Shown one piece after another: positions 43,932-53,666 of a stretch of 64,000 nucleotides of DNA (positions are counted from its first letter, which is position 1; each line of letters starts with the position of its first letter). This DNA is from Streptomyces sp. NRRL F-5727. Its GTDB lineage: Bacteria > Actinomycetota > Actinomycetes > Streptomycetales > Streptomycetaceae. The position numbers and the translations under genes were made by a program. A model generated the notes under the pieces. It was not told where the DNA came from. It was given only the letters and a program-made list of their open reading frames with translations, and ran no database searches. The DNA is taken from NCBI RefSeq assembly GCF_000719555.1, contig NZ_JOGX01000037.1:1-64000 (forward strand). Reading direction: 5' to 3'.

Positions 43932-46592
43932 GTGGAGTTCCGGCTGCTCGGGTCCGTCGCGGTCGTCACGGAGGGCGGCGACGTCGCCCCGGGACCGGCG
44001 AAGCGCACCAGTCTGCTGGCCGCGCTGCTGCTGCGCCCCAACACGGCCGTGCACGTGACGGCGCTGATGGACGCGCTGTGGGAGGACGAGCCTCCGACGC
44101 ACGCCAAGACGGTGCTCCAGGGGCACGTCTCGCGGCTGCGGGCGCTGCTCGCCGCGCACGGTGCCGAGGCGTACGGGGTCGAGCTCACCACGCAGGGCTC
44201 CGCGTATCTGCTGCGGATGCCAGAATCGCTGGTCGACGCCCACCGCTTCGAGGAGCTGGTGGGGCTCGCGGGCGCGCAGCGGCATGCCGCCGACAGCGTG
44301 CGGATGCTGCGCGAGGCGCTGTCGTACTGGCAGGGGCCCGCGCTCACCGGCACCGTGCCGAGCGGCCCGCTGGAGGCCGCCGCCACCGCCCTGGAGGAGC
44401 TGCGGCTCTCCTCGGTGGAGGCGCTGGCGCAGGCGTACGGGAAGCTGGGCGAGCACGGCCGGGCCGCCGCCGTGCTGCGGACCGAGGCGGTCGCGCACCC
44501 GCTGCGCGAGTCGCTGGCCGCCGCGCTCATGACGGCGCTGGCCCGGGCCGGACGCCGCTCGGACGCGCTCGACTGGTACCACCGCACCCGCCGGCTGCTC
44601 GCCGAGGAGCTGGGCGTCGACCCGGGCCGGGCGCTGAGCGAGACGTACGCCGGGCTGCTGCGCGACCAGGGGGCGGTCCTCGCCCCGGTGCCCGACGCCC
44701 CCGAGCCGCCGGCGCCGGAGCCGTCCGTCGTCCCCGAGCTGCTGCCCCGGGCGCCGCGCGGCTTCACCGGGCGGGAGGCCGAGACCGGGCTGCTCGACCG
44801 GGCGGCCGGCGGCGGCGAGGGGCCGGTCTGCCTGGTCACCGGGCCCGCCGGGGTCGGCAAGACCGCCTTCGCGCTGCACTGGGCGCACCGGCGGCGGGCC
44901 GCCTTCCCCGACGGGCGGCTCTTCGCCGACCTGCGCGGCTTCAGCGACACCCCGGCGCCCGAGACCGGCGTCGTGCTGCGGGAGTTCCTGCTCGCCCTCG
45001 GCGTGCCGCAGCAGCGGGTGCCGGAGACCGCGGTGGGCCGCGGGGCGCTCTTCCGCACCCTGACCGCCGGCCGCCGGATGCTCGTCGTCCTCGACAACGC
45101 CCGCTCCTCGGAGCAGGTCAGGCCGCTGCTGCCGGGCGGCGACGACTGTGTGACCGTGGTGACCAGCCGGGACCGGCTCGGCGGGCTGATCGCCTCCGAC
45201 GCGGCCCGCCCGGTGCCGCTCGGCCAGCTGCCGCCGGACGCCGCCACCGCGCTCCTCGCGACGGTGCTCGGCGAGGCGCGGGTCTCCGCGGAGCCGGACG
45301 CGGCGGCCCGGCTCGCGGGGCTCTGCGACGGGCTGCCGCTGGCGCTGCGGGTGACGGCCGCCCGGCTCGCCGAGCGGCCGGGCCGCCTCCTCGGCGCCAT
45401 GGTCGGCGAACTCGCCGACGAGCAGGGCAGGCTGGCCCTCCTCGACGTCGAGGACGTCGGCGTCTCCGCCGCCCTCCGCCTCACCGTGCAGCAGCTGCCC
45501 GACTCCGCCGCCCGCGCCTTCCGCGCCCTCGGCCTGCACACCGGCTCGGACCTGGACCACTTCGCCGCCGCCGCGCTCACCGGCACCACCCCGGCGCGGG
45601 CCACGGCCGACCTGGAACGGCTCGCCGCCGCGCACCTGCTGACCGAGGCGGTGCCCGGCCGCTGGACCCCGCACGACCTCGTACGCCTCTACGCCCGCGA
45701 CCTCGCCGCGCAGGCCGACCCGGAGGGGCTGCGCCGGCTGCTCGACCACTACCTGTACACCGGGCTCGCCGCCGACGCCGCCGCCGAACCCGGCTCGCAG
45801 CCCTGCTACGCCCTGCCCGCCGACGTCCGCAGGCCCGCCGCCGTCCCGGAGTTCGAGGGGCGGACGGCCGCGCTCGACTGGTACGCGGCCGAACGCCCCG
45901 CCCTGGAGGGCGCCGTGGCCGCCTCCGCCGCCCTCGGGCTGCACGACCGGGCCTGGCGGCTGGCCCTGGTGGCCTGGCCGCTGATGCTGATGCGGCTCCA
46001 GGACGGCTGGACCCCGCTCCTGGAGGCGGGGCTCGCCTCCGCCGAGGCGGTCGGCGACCCCGACGCCCAGTCCAGGACCCGGGCGCTGCTCGGCTGGATC
46101 CTGCACCAGGAGGGGCGGAACGAGGAGGCGCTCGTCCACCTGGAGCAGGCGCCGGGGCTCGCCGCGGAGGCCGGGGACCCGATCAGCGAGGCCATCGCGG
46201 TGGTCAACCACGCGGCCGTCCTCGACGCCACCGGGGAGTGTGCCCGGGCGCGCGTGCTGATGCGGGAGGCGGTCGCGCTCGCCGACCGGATCGGGCACCC
46301 GTCCACGCAGGTGCTGACCCTCCAGCACCTGGCCGGGCACTGTCTGGGGGCGGGGGAGTACGAGGAGGCGCTGGCGCACGTCCTTCGCGCCGGGGAACTC
46401 GTCGCCCCCGACGCCGTCGTCGTCCAGGCCCAGCTGCGGATCGTGCGGGGCGAGGCGCTGGCCGGCATCGGACGCCTGGAGGAGGCCGCCCACCAGCTGG
46501 AACGGGCCGCCGCCGACTCCGAGGCGGCGGGTTTCCCGGAGGGTACGGCGCGGGCGGCGGAGCGGCTGGCGCGGCTCGCGGCGGGGCGTTAG
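43932..46592 (+). CDS. SARP/AfsR-type transcriptional regulator
   Basis: An 886-residue regulator. An OmpR-like winged helix (about 1-95; EFRLLGSVAVV, HVTALMDALWEDEPP) is followed by a BTAD helical domain (~100-245; HPLRESLAAALMTALARAGRRSDAL), then an NB-ARC ATPase (Walker A GPAGVGKTAF ~304, Walker B MLVVLDNA, GLPLALR). TPR-like helices fill residues ~690-880. This is the AfsR/large-SARP architecture used to switch on antibiotic and secretion genes. No biosynthetic cluster is in the window, so its targets are not evident. GTG 43932 follows GGAGG. Confidence 0.9.
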   Translation: MEFRLLGSVAVVTEGGDVAPGPAKRTSLLAALLLRPNTAVHVTALMDALWEDEPPTHAKTVLQGHVSRLRALLAAHGAEAYGVELTTQGSAYLLRMPESLVDAHRFEELVGLAGAQRHAADSVRMLREALSYWQGPALTGTVPSGPLEAAATALEELRLSSVEALAQAYGKLGEHGRAAAVLRTEAVAHPLRESLAAALMTALARAGRRSDALDWYHRTRRLLAEELGVDPGRALSETYAGLLRDQGAVLAPVPDAPEPPAPEPSVVPELLPRAPRGFTGREAETGLLDRAAGGGEGPVCLVTGPAGVGKTAFALHWAHRRRAAFPDGRLFADLRGFSDTPAPETGVVLREFLLALGVPQQRVPETAVGRGALFRTLTAGRRMLVVLDNARSSEQVRPLLPGGDDCVTVVTSRDRLGGLIASDAARPVPLGQLPPDAATALLATVLGEARVSAEPDAAARLAGLCDGLPLALRVTAARLAERPGRLLGAMVGELADEQGRLALLDVEDVGVSAALRLTVQQLPDSAARAFRALGLHTGSDLDHFAAAALTGTTPARATADLERLAAAHLLTEAVPGRWTPHDLVRLYARDLAAQADPEGLRRLLDHYLYTGLAADAAAEPGSQPCYALPADVRRPAAVPEFEGRTAALDWYAAERPALEGAVAASAALGLHDRAWRLALVAWPLMLMRLQDGWTPLLEAGLASAEAVGDPDAQSRTRALLGWILHQEGRNEEALVHLEQAPGLAAEAGDPISEAIAVVNHAAVLDATGECARARVLMREAVALADRIGHPSTQVLTLQHLAGHCLGAGEYEEALAHVLRAGELVAPDAVVVQAQLRIVRGEALAGIGRLEEAAHQLERAAADSEAAGFPEGTARAAERLARLAAGR

Positions 46593-46691
46593 CGATACGC
46601 AAGCGGGACGGCAGTGCGGTGCCGGAGGCTGTACTCGGCAACAACCGACCGCACCACCACGCGCTCCACGCTTCACGGGGGAACCACCGAC

Positions 46692-47450
46692 ATGCGTACG
46701 TCACACCGCACCATCAGGACCGCCCTTCTCGTCGCCGCCGTCGCCGCGGCCTCGCTCTCGCTGACCGCCTGCGGGGGAGACGACGCGGGCGCGAAGGACG
46801 CCGGCAGCGCGCGGAGCTCGCAGTCCGCCGCCGCCCCGGAGACCACGGCCGCCGCCCCGGCCGCCTCGGCCTCGGCCTCGGCCACGGCGGCCGGCCAGGA
46901 CGGCGCCTCCGCCGCCCCGGCCGCCGCGAAGACCACGACCGGCTCGGGCGGCACCTCGGGCGGCACCTCGGGCGGCGACGGCTCGGAGACGACGAAGGGC
47001 GCCGGCTCCGGCGCCGAGGCACCCGCCTGCGCCCACGGCGACGTGAAGATCACCGCGGCGAAGGCCGACGAGGTGCCCACCGAGCACATCGTCCTGACCG
47101 CGACCAACACCTCCGGCCGCGCCTGCACCCTCCTCGGCCACCCGCTCATCGCCTTCGGCGACATCCAGACGGCGAAGGACGTGCCGCCGGTCGCCAAGAG
47201 CCGGCCGGCCGCCCCGGTGGTCCTCGACCCGGGCGCGCCCGCGTACGCCAACGTGCGGATCTCGCTCGGCGGTGTCCACGAGGACAACAAGGTGGTGAAG
47301 GAGTTCAACGTGAACCTCTTCGCGGCCGACGGTCCGGCCGAGGGCAGCGTCGTGGTGACCGCCCCGGCGGGCGGCGTCGCCGTCGACGAGGCCGTCGCCA
47401 AGACGGGGTACTGGACGCCCGAACTCCGCAACGGCGCCGACGACTTCTGA
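46692..47450 (+). CDS. DUF4232 lipoprotein
   Basis: A 252-residue exported lipoprotein. The signal ends in lipobox SLTACGG (Cys near residue 27). A long low-complexity Ala/Ser/Gly/Thr linker (~30-105) leads to a DUF4232 domain (VPTEHIVLTATNTSGRACTLLGHP, with a cysteine pair to CAHGDV). The domain is an immunoglobulin-like fold of unknown function, frequent in Streptomyces. It is anchored outside the membrane. ATG 46692 follows CGGGGGA. Confidence 0.85.
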   Translation: MRTSHRTIRTALLVAAVAAASLSLTACGGDDAGAKDAGSARSSQSAAAPETTAAAPAASASASATAAGQDGASAAPAAAKTTTGSGGTSGGTSGGDGSETTKGAGSGAEAPACAHGDVKITAAKADEVPTEHIVLTATNTSGRACTLLGHPLIAFGDIQTAKDVPPVAKSRPAAPVVLDPGAPAYANVRISLGGVHEDNKVVKEFNVNLFAADGPAEGSVVVTAPAGGVAVDEAVAKTGYWTPELRNGADDF

Positions 47451-47477
47451 GTCGTCCCGGTACGCCTCCCGCGCCGC

Positions 47478-47510
47478 GGGCCCGTCTCCAGGGGGATCGG
47501 AGACGGGCCC
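47478..47510 (+). terminator. hairpin after DUF4232 gene
   Basis: GGGCCCGTCTCC pairs perfectly with GGAGACGGGCCC, followed by TTCC. Confidence 0.8.
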
Positions 47511-47838
47511 TTCCGCGCGTGACGGCGGTGTGAATTCCCGTACGCCTGGCGGGAGTCGGGGGCGGACCGGCCGGTGCGGAACCCCGCAGGTGAGCGGGGT
47601 CGCGCGGCCCGCACGAAGCTACTCGTGGGTCATGTCCGGCCCGTGGCACAGGAATTGCGGCCCTGCTGGTGCCCTTGTGGGATTCCTATGGATCGGTCAA
47701 TCTTTCGGTCGACGGCAGGGCGGCCGGAAGGCGCGGGCCCCGCGGGACCCTCATGTGTTCTTGTCATGTCCCTGTCGTGAGTGAAGGTCACTCGGCTCCC
47801 TCCCCACGGGAGCACCCCCCACGAGGAGGACACCTCAC
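47511..47838. other. promoter region of the subtilase gene
   Basis: This 328-base gap is less GC-rich around 47680-47780 (CCTATGGATCGGTCAATC, TGTGTTCTTGTCATG), where the protease promoter probably lies. The ribosome site is GGAGGA at 47823-47829. I see no small gene. Confidence 0.45.
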
Positions 47839-49413
47839 ATGGCAGTGCTGCGCGCATCGCGTCGCCGTATCTCCACCGCCGCGGCCATAGCCGTCACGGC
47901 GCTCGCCCTCGGCACGCTCTCCGCCCTCCCCGCCACGGCCGCCCCCACGGCCGCGGAGGGCGTCATCGAGAACGCCGGCGCCGAAGGCACCATCCCCGGC
48001 AGCTACATCGTCACCCTCGACGAGTCCGCCCAGGCCGAGACCGCCAAGGGCCGTGCCATCCCCGGCAAGTTCGGCGCCACGATCAAGCGCACGTACACCT
48101 CGGCGGTGAACGGCTACGCGATCGAGGTCTCCGAGGCGCAGGCGAAGAAGCTCGCCGCCGACCCCGCCGTGAAGTCCGTGGTCCAGAACCGCGTCTTCAC
48201 CGTCGACGCCACCCAGCCCTCCCCGCCGTCCTGGGGCCTGGACCGGATCGACCAGAAGGCGCTGCCGCTGAACCAGAGCTACACGTACCCGGACACCGCC
48301 GGCCAGGGCGTGACCGCGTACATCATCGACACCGGCGTCCGCATCAGCCACAGCGACTTCGGCGGCCGGGCCGCCAACGGCTACGACGCCATCGACAACG
48401 ACAACACCGCCCAGGACGGGCACGGCCACGGCACCCACGTCGCCGGTACGGTCGCGGGCTCCTCCTACGGCGTCGCCAAGAAGGCGAAGATCGTCGGCGT
48501 CCGCGTCCTCGACAACAACGGCTCCGGCACCACCGACCAGGTCGTCGCCGGCATCGACTGGGTGACCCGGAACGCGGTCAAGCCGGCCGTCGCCAACATG
48601 AGCCTCGGCGGCGGCGTCGACACCGTCCTCGACCAGGCCGTCCGCAACTCCATCGCGGCCGGCATCACCTACGCGGTCGCGGCCGGCAACGACAGCTCCA
48701 ACGCCTCCAACTACTCGCCGGCGCGGGTCACCGAGGCCATCACGGTCGGCTCCACGACCAGCAGCGACGCCCGCTCCAGCTTCTCCAACTACGGCAGCGT
48801 CCTGGACATCTTCGCCCCGGGCTCCTCCATCAAGTCGTCCTGGAACACCAGCGACACCGCCACCAACACCATCTCCGGCACCTCGATGGCCACCCCGCAC
48901 GTGGCCGGCGCCGCCGCCGTCTACCTCGCCGACAACCCGACGGCCACGCCGGCGCAGGTCTCCACGGCCCTCACCACCGCCGCCACGCCGAACGTGGTCA
49001 CCAGCCCCGGCACCGGCTCCCCGAACAAGCTCCTCTTCGTCGGCGGGGGCGGCACCACCCCGCCGCCCGGCCCGAAGTTCGAGAACACCGCCGACCACGC
49101 CATCGCCGACAACGCGACCGTCGAGTCCCCGGTCACCGTCAGCGGCGTCGCCGGCAACGCCCCCTCGGCCCTCCAGGTCCCGGTGAACATCGTCCACACC
49201 TACATCGGCGACCTCCAGGTCCAGCTGATCGCCCCCGACGGCACCGCCTACACCCTGAAGGCGTTCGGCACCGGCGGCAGCGCGGACAACATCAACACCA
49301 CGTACACGGTGAACGCCTCCGCCGAGGTCGCCAACGGCACCTGGAAGCTCCGGGTGACGGACAACGCGAACTACGACACCGGGAAGATCGACTCCTGGGC
49401 GCTCCAGTTCTGA
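47839..49413 (+). CDS. secreted subtilase (S8, proteinase K-like) with P domain
   Basis: The 524-residue preproprotein has a signal peptide (1-~34), an I9 propeptide (GSYIVTLDESA to NRVFTVDA), and a proteinase K-type catalytic domain with Asp164 (YIIDTGVRISHSDF), His197 (GHGHGTHVAGT) and Ser349 (SGTSMATPHVAG). After a Gly/Pro linker comes a proprotein-convertase P domain (~415-524; HTYIGDLQVQLIAPDGT, NGTWKLRVTDNA). It should be an extracellular serine protease. It is convergent with a serpin gene, sharing one terminator. Confidence 0.95.
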   Translation: MAVLRASRRRISTAAAIAVTALALGTLSALPATAAPTAAEGVIENAGAEGTIPGSYIVTLDESAQAETAKGRAIPGKFGATIKRTYTSAVNGYAIEVSEAQAKKLAADPAVKSVVQNRVFTVDATQPSPPSWGLDRIDQKALPLNQSYTYPDTAGQGVTAYIIDTGVRISHSDFGGRAANGYDAIDNDNTAQDGHGHGTHVAGTVAGSSYGVAKKAKIVGVRVLDNNGSGTTDQVVAGIDWVTRNAVKPAVANMSLGGGVDTVLDQAVRNSIAAGITYAVAAGNDSSNASNYSPARVTEAITVGSTTSSDARSSFSNYGSVLDIFAPGSSIKSSWNTSDTATNTISGTSMATPHVAGAAAVYLADNPTATPAQVSTALTTAATPNVVTSPGTGSPNKLLFVGGGGTTPPPGPKFENTADHAIADNATVESPVTVSGVAGNAPSALQVPVNIVHTYIGDLQVQLIAPDGTAYTLKAFGTGGSADNINTTYTVNASAEVANGTWKLRVTDNANYDTGKIDSWALQF

Positions 49414-49436
49414 CCCGCTCCGACCCGAGTGACACG

Positions 49437-49463
49437 GGGGCGGCCACCACCGGTGGCCGCCCC
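49437..49463. terminator. terminator shared by subtilase and serpin
   Basis: GGGGCGGCCACC pairs perfectly with GGTGGCCGCCCC across three bases. Confidence 0.85.
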
Positions 49464-49473
49464 TTCCGCGTCC

Positions 49474-50778
49474 TCAGCTCCAGTCGTCCTCGTCCTCGTC
49501 CTCGTCCTCGTCGTAGGCGTACGGGGCTTCGGTGTACCCCACCGGGTCGGTGACCCAGCCCGCCGACAGCACCAGCCGCGAGGTGCGGTGCACGGCGAGG
49601 AAGCCGAAGGGCCGGTCCACGTCCAGCCGCACCCGGCGGACCCGGTACCGCAGGCGCGGCTCGACCCCGGCGCCGGCGGCGGCGCCGATCACGGTCACCG
49701 CCGCCGCCTCGAAGCCGTCACGCGTGAAGCGGGCCATGCCCGCCTGCTTCGCCTGGGCGATCGCCAGGGGGCTGTCGCTGACGCCGGGGAAGTGGCCGTG
49801 GTCGCGGTCGGTCGCCGCGCCCAGCCCGAACACGGCCGCCGACGCCAGCAGGTCGTGCTCGGCGGTGAGGTCGAACGCCGGTATCCCGAGGCCCAGTTCG
49901 TGCTCGCGCGTGCTGCTGCGTACGTGCTCCACCCGGAGCCCCGGCCCCGGTTCGCCGAGCGGCAGCACATCGCCGGTCACGACGGGGTGTGCCCCGCCGA
50001 CCACCCCGACCCCCGCGGCGAGCACCGCGCCGGGCGCGGCCCCCTCCGCGCCGAGCAGGAGGTGGACGTCGACCCCGGTGTCGCCCAGCACCCTGAGGAC
50101 CGTCAGCGGACCGGCGGGGGTCTCCGCGACGCCGACCCGGTCCAGCAGGCTGGTCCAGCGGCGCAGCCCCACCAGACTCCGGCCCGCCCAGGGGCCGCTC
50201 TCCGGCGTCCACTCGAAGTCCCAGAAGGGCTGCAACCACCGGGTCCGCAGCGTCTGGGCCGCCGCGAGCACCAGCAGGACGTCCGCGTCGACCTCCACCG
50301 GCATCCTCGGGATCAGCCCGCCGGTCCGCTCCGCCGCCCAGGCGTCCAGCGCCGCCCTGTCCGCCGTGTCGTCGCCGCTGAACCGGCCGAACGAGGCGGC
50401 CGGCAGTCCGGCCACCCACCGCTCGCGCAGCGGCAGGCCCGGCCGCGCCCACAGGCCGATCGCGGCCGCCGAGCCGCGGATCCGGTCCAGTGCCGTCACC
50501 AGCCCGCGCGCCGCCTCCGCGGCCCGGTCCGCGGGCATCCCCACCGCGTCCTCCAGCTCGGCCCGCGCCGGGCCCGCCGCGCCCTCCGCGAGGAGGCCCA
50601 GCAGGGGCCAGACGGCGGCGGCGGAGAGGACGGTGCCGCGTGCCCCGGCGGGGAGCGCGGCGGCCCAGCGGGCGGTGAGCCGGTTCACCGCCCGGACGGT
50701 CCCGCCGGGGACCGACGGCGTCCAGCCCGTCGCCTTCGCGGCGGTCGCCGCGTCGCCGGTCCGCTCCGTGCCCCGCAT
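49474..50778 (-). CDS. serpin family protease inhibitor
   Basis: A 434-residue serpin. Family features: a helical N-terminal half (LTARWAAALPAGARGTVLSAAAVWPLLGLLAEGAAG), LIPRMPVEVDADVLLVLAAAQTLRTRW (breach region), and the end VDRPFGFLAVH with VLSAGWVTDP (hinge strands; quoted in parts). The reactive loop lies in the VTVIGAAAGAG region. No signal peptide is seen, so it is probably cytosolic, unlike the adjacent protease. It ends in an unusual acidic repeat of Asp-Glu. Bacterial serpins inhibit serine proteases by trapping them. Confidence 0.85.
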   Translation of the reverse strand: MRGTERTGDAATAAKATGWTPSVPGGTVRAVNRLTARWAAALPAGARGTVLSAAAVWPLLGLLAEGAAGPARAELEDAVGMPADRAAEAARGLVTALDRIRGSAAAIGLWARPGLPLRERWVAGLPAASFGRFSGDDTADRAALDAWAAERTGGLIPRMPVEVDADVLLVLAAAQTLRTRWLQPFWDFEWTPESGPWAGRSLVGLRRWTSLLDRVGVAETPAGPLTVLRVLGDTGVDVHLLLGAEGAAPGAVLAAGVGVVGGAHPVVTGDVLPLGEPGPGLRVEHVRSSTREHELGLGIPAFDLTAEHDLLASAAVFGLGAATDRDHGHFPGVSDSPLAIAQAKQAGMARFTRDGFEAAAVTVIGAAAGAGVEPRLRYRVRRVRLDVDRPFGFLAVHRTSRLVLSAGWVTDPVGYTEAPYAYDEDEDEDEDDWS

Positions 50779-50857
50779 GGCCGCCCCCGCCCCCGGACCG
50801 CGTACGATGCGCGCCCGATCGTCTGTTCGTCCCCGCCCCTACAGGAGCACCGTACCC

Positions 50858-52054
50858 GTGGAGCCGACCCAGCCGCCCCAGCCGCCCGAGCCGGGGACGT
50901 CCGCCGCGCCGGGCGCGTACCCGACGCCCGGCCCGCACGCGGCACCCGGTGCGTACGCGGCGCCGGGCCCGTACACCTCGCCCGGCATGCCCTACGCGGG
51001 CGTGCCGGGGCCCTACGGGCCGTACGTGCCGCCGCCGCCGGCCATCACCACCAACGGTCTCGCCATCGGCTCGCTCGTCAGCGGCATCGTCTGCTGCCTG
51101 CCGCCGCTCGGCCTCGTCCTCGGGATCTTCTCGCTCCGGCAGATCAAGAAGCGCGGACAGGGCGGCAAGGGGCTCGCGATCGCCGGCACCGTGCTCTCCT
51201 CGATCAGCACCCTGCTCGTCCTCGTCGGTCTGATCAGCGGTCAGCTCCAGGTCGCCGTCCGGGAGTTCGGCGAGGGCATGCGGGAGGCCGCCTCCGCCAG
51301 GTCGCCCGTCGAGCTGCGCACCGGCGAGTGCTTCGTCGACGACTCCTCGGGCGACCGGTACACCCGCGGCGTGCGGGTCGTCGACTGCGCCGCGTCCCAC
51401 GACGGCGAGATCACCGGCCGGTTCGAGGTGACGGCCTTCGACCGCTGGCCCGGCGAGAAGGAGCTGGAGCGGATCGGCGAGGAGCGGTGCGACGCCATGG
51501 CCGCCGCGTACGCCATGGACACCTGGTCGCTGGACGCCGACGTCATGAGCCTCTACTACTTCCCGGACCGCGCGTCCTGGCGCGGGGGCGAGCGCCGGAT
51601 CGCCTGCGGCCTCGGCGGGGAGCGGCGCACGAAGGGCTCGCTGCGCTCCGACCGCACCACGCTCACGCCCGACCAGCTCGCCTTCCTCACCCAGGTGAAC
51701 CCCGTCGAGGACGCCGTCTACCAGGAGCCGGAGGACGACCCGGAGGACGACCTGGAGGCCAACCGCGCCTGGGCCGCCGACGTGCGCGCGGCCGTCGACT
51801 CGGCCCGCTCCGGCCTGAAGGACCGGGTGTGGGAGAAGGAGGCCCGGGCCCCGATGGGCGCCTACCTCGCGACCCTGGACGCGGCCTCGAAGCAGTGGGC
51901 GAAGCTGGCGGAGGCGAAGAACGCGGGCACGTTCTGGAAGGAGTACGACCGCGCCTGGGAGCTGCTGCCGGAGGGCGGCAGCGCCGGCGTGCGCAAGGCC
52001 CTGGACCTGACGGACACGCCCCCGGCGGTCCCGGGCGAGCACGGCTCCGCCTGA
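50858..52054 (+). CDS. DUF4190 and septum-formation-domain membrane protein
   Basis: A 398-residue protein. The first ~65 residues are Pro/Gly/Tyr-rich. Two membrane helices with the DUF4190 pattern follow (GLAIGSLVSGIVCCLPPLGLVLG, then RGLAIAGTVLSSISTLL; quoted as motif regions). An extracellular septum-formation-like domain comes next (TGECFVDD, VDCAASHDGEITGRF, CDAMA), with paired cysteines. The acidic stretch EPEDDPEDDLE and a helical end complete it. Its role is unknown; the domain name comes from homologues near division genes. GTG 50858 follows AGGAG. Confidence 0.82.
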   Translation: MEPTQPPQPPEPGTSAAPGAYPTPGPHAAPGAYAAPGPYTSPGMPYAGVPGPYGPYVPPPPAITTNGLAIGSLVSGIVCCLPPLGLVLGIFSLRQIKKRGQGGKGLAIAGTVLSSISTLLVLVGLISGQLQVAVREFGEGMREAASARSPVELRTGECFVDDSSGDRYTRGVRVVDCAASHDGEITGRFEVTAFDRWPGEKELERIGEERCDAMAAAYAMDTWSLDADVMSLYYFPDRASWRGGERRIACGLGGERRTKGSLRSDRTTLTPDQLAFLTQVNPVEDAVYQEPEDDPEDDLEANRAWAADVRAAVDSARSGLKDRVWEKEARAPMGAYLATLDAASKQWAKLAEAKNAGTFWKEYDRAWELLPEGGSAGVRKALDLTDTPPAVPGEHGSA

Positions 52055-52077
52055 GCCGTTCCGGGCGTTACGTGAAC

Positions 52078-52109
52078 GGGGCCGGGTCTCGCGCGAGAGA
52101 CCCGGCCCC
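52078..52109. terminator. hairpin after DUF4190 gene
   Basis: GGGGCCGGGTCTC pairs perfectly with GAGACCCGGCCCC around GCGCGA. Confidence 0.8.
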
Positions 52110-52270
52110 GTCGTGTGCGGACCGGCGCCGGGGCCGGGAGGCGGCGCCGGGGCGGGGACGGCGGCCCGTGACCAGCCGCCGTCCCGTGCCCCGGTCGCGC
52201 CGTCGCCGGCGGTCCGGTCCGCGGCCCCGCGGGAGCCGCCGGCGGGCGGTCCCGGGGGAGCGGGGGTGGT

Positions 52271-53614
52271 TCAGCGGCGGGTGAGGCCGCGGTCGATGGC
52301 GCGCATCAGCTCGCCGTCGGCGGTGTCGCCGTCCAGCGACCAGACCATCGCGCCGGCGAGCCCGTGGACGCGGACCCAGTTCGCCTTGGTGCGCAGCACG
52401 GCGGGGTCGTCGTAGGTCCACAGGGTGGTGCCGTCGAAGAGCCAGGCGTGGCCGCCGCGGTGGCCGCGGTGGAGCGTGTACGTCCCGGACTCCGCGAGCT
52501 TCTTGAGGTTCTTGTAGTCCTCGGAGCCGGGTGCCCAGGTCGCCGGGGCGGGTCCCGTGGCCGGCCGGCCGAGGCCGTCGCCGCCGCCGGTCACGCCGGT
52601 CCAGCCCTGGCCGTAGAACGGCATGCCGACCACCAGCTTGTGGGCCGGGGCGCCGCGCCGCAGCCAGGACTTCACGGTCCCTTCGACGCTCCAGTCGTTC
52701 CTGGCGAAGAGCGCGGACTGCTGGGCGGTGGTCTTCTCGCCGGAGACGTGGAAGTCGTAGCCCTGGAGGTTCACGAAGTCGAAGTCCCGCATGATCTTCG
52801 CGACCTCGAAGCCCGCGTCGATCTTGGCGGGGGCGGTGGGCACGTACGCGCTGAGCTCGTAGTGCCTCCGCTGCGGCAGCGAACGCCCGTAGGCGTCCAG
52901 CTGGGTGCGGAACTCCCGGACCAGCGCGGTGAAGTTGACCTTGTCCTCGGGGCGGATCACGTTGCCCGGGTTGCCCTCGGAGCCGGGCCACTCCCAGTCG
53001 AGGTCGATGCCGTCGAAGAGGCCGGCGGCGGCTCCGGCGCCGCCGCGGGCGCCGTCCCGGGGGAGGTCGCCCTTGATGTACAGGTCGATGCAGGAGGAGA
53101 CCAGGGCCTTGCGGGACGCGGGGGTGCGCACGGCGTCGGAGAAGTACGCCGATCCGCTCCAACCGCCCAGCGAGATCATGACCTTGAGGTTCGGGTGCTT
53201 CGCCTTCAGCTCGCGCAGCTGGTTGAAGTTGCCGGCCAGCGGCTGCTCGGCGGTGTCGGCCGTGCCGTCCACCGAGGTGGCCGCGTCGACCGGGCGGACG
53301 TAGTCGGCCCAGGGGTCGGAGCCGGGGACGGGGCCGATGACGCACTTGCCGGCCTTGTCGACGATGCCGAAGGCGTAGTTGATGTGGCTCAGCCTGGCCG
53401 CGGAGCCGCTCGTGTCCAGGTCCTTGACCTGGAAGTTCCGCCCGTAGATGCCCCATTGGGTGAAGTAGCCGACCCGCTTGAGGGCGGGGGCGGCGGGCGG
53501 CCGGGGGCCGGGGTCCGGGTGGGCGCCGGCGGCGGGTGCCAGGCCGGCGAGGAGGCCGAGGGCGGCGGCCGCGGCCGTGCCGAGGGTGAGCTTGGTCAGG
53601 ACTCTGGGACGCAT
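52271..53614 (-). CDS. secreted GH18 chitinase
   Basis: A 447-residue exported chitinase with signal peptide (1-~31). The GH18 barrel has the SLGGWS strand (~148) and the catalytic DxxDxDxE motif FDGIDLDWEWPG with proton donor Glu208. MPFYGQGW and AMVWSLDGD close the barrel. No chitin-binding module is attached. It hydrolyses chitin to oligosaccharides. A DasR-type operator lies just upstream, so expression is probably tied to N-acetylglucosamine status. Confidence 0.94.
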   Translation of the reverse strand: MRPRVLTKLTLGTAAAAALGLLAGLAPAAGAHPDPGPRPPAAPALKRVGYFTQWGIYGRNFQVKDLDTSGSAARLSHINYAFGIVDKAGKCVIGPVPGSDPWADYVRPVDAATSVDGTADTAEQPLAGNFNQLRELKAKHPNLKVMISLGGWSGSAYFSDAVRTPASRKALVSSCIDLYIKGDLPRDGARGGAGAAAGLFDGIDLDWEWPGSEGNPGNVIRPEDKVNFTALVREFRTQLDAYGRSLPQRRHYELSAYVPTAPAKIDAGFEVAKIMRDFDFVNLQGYDFHVSGEKTTAQQSALFARNDWSVEGTVKSWLRRGAPAHKLVVGMPFYGQGWTGVTGGGDGLGRPATGPAPATWAPGSEDYKNLKKLAESGTYTLHRGHRGGHAWLFDGTTLWTYDDPAVLRTKANWVRVHGLAGAMVWSLDGDTADGELMRAIDRGLTRR

Positions 53615-53666
53615 GGGCTCGTTCCTGTGCGAGGCGGGATGGAGCGTGGACGCGCAGCAGGAAGTT

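Noticed and set aside
42078..46676. A 1,500-codon open frame on the minus strand
   Set aside because: It is antisense to the SARP gene and parts of its neighbours. It has no domain-like sequence and arises because high third-position GC removes stop codons.
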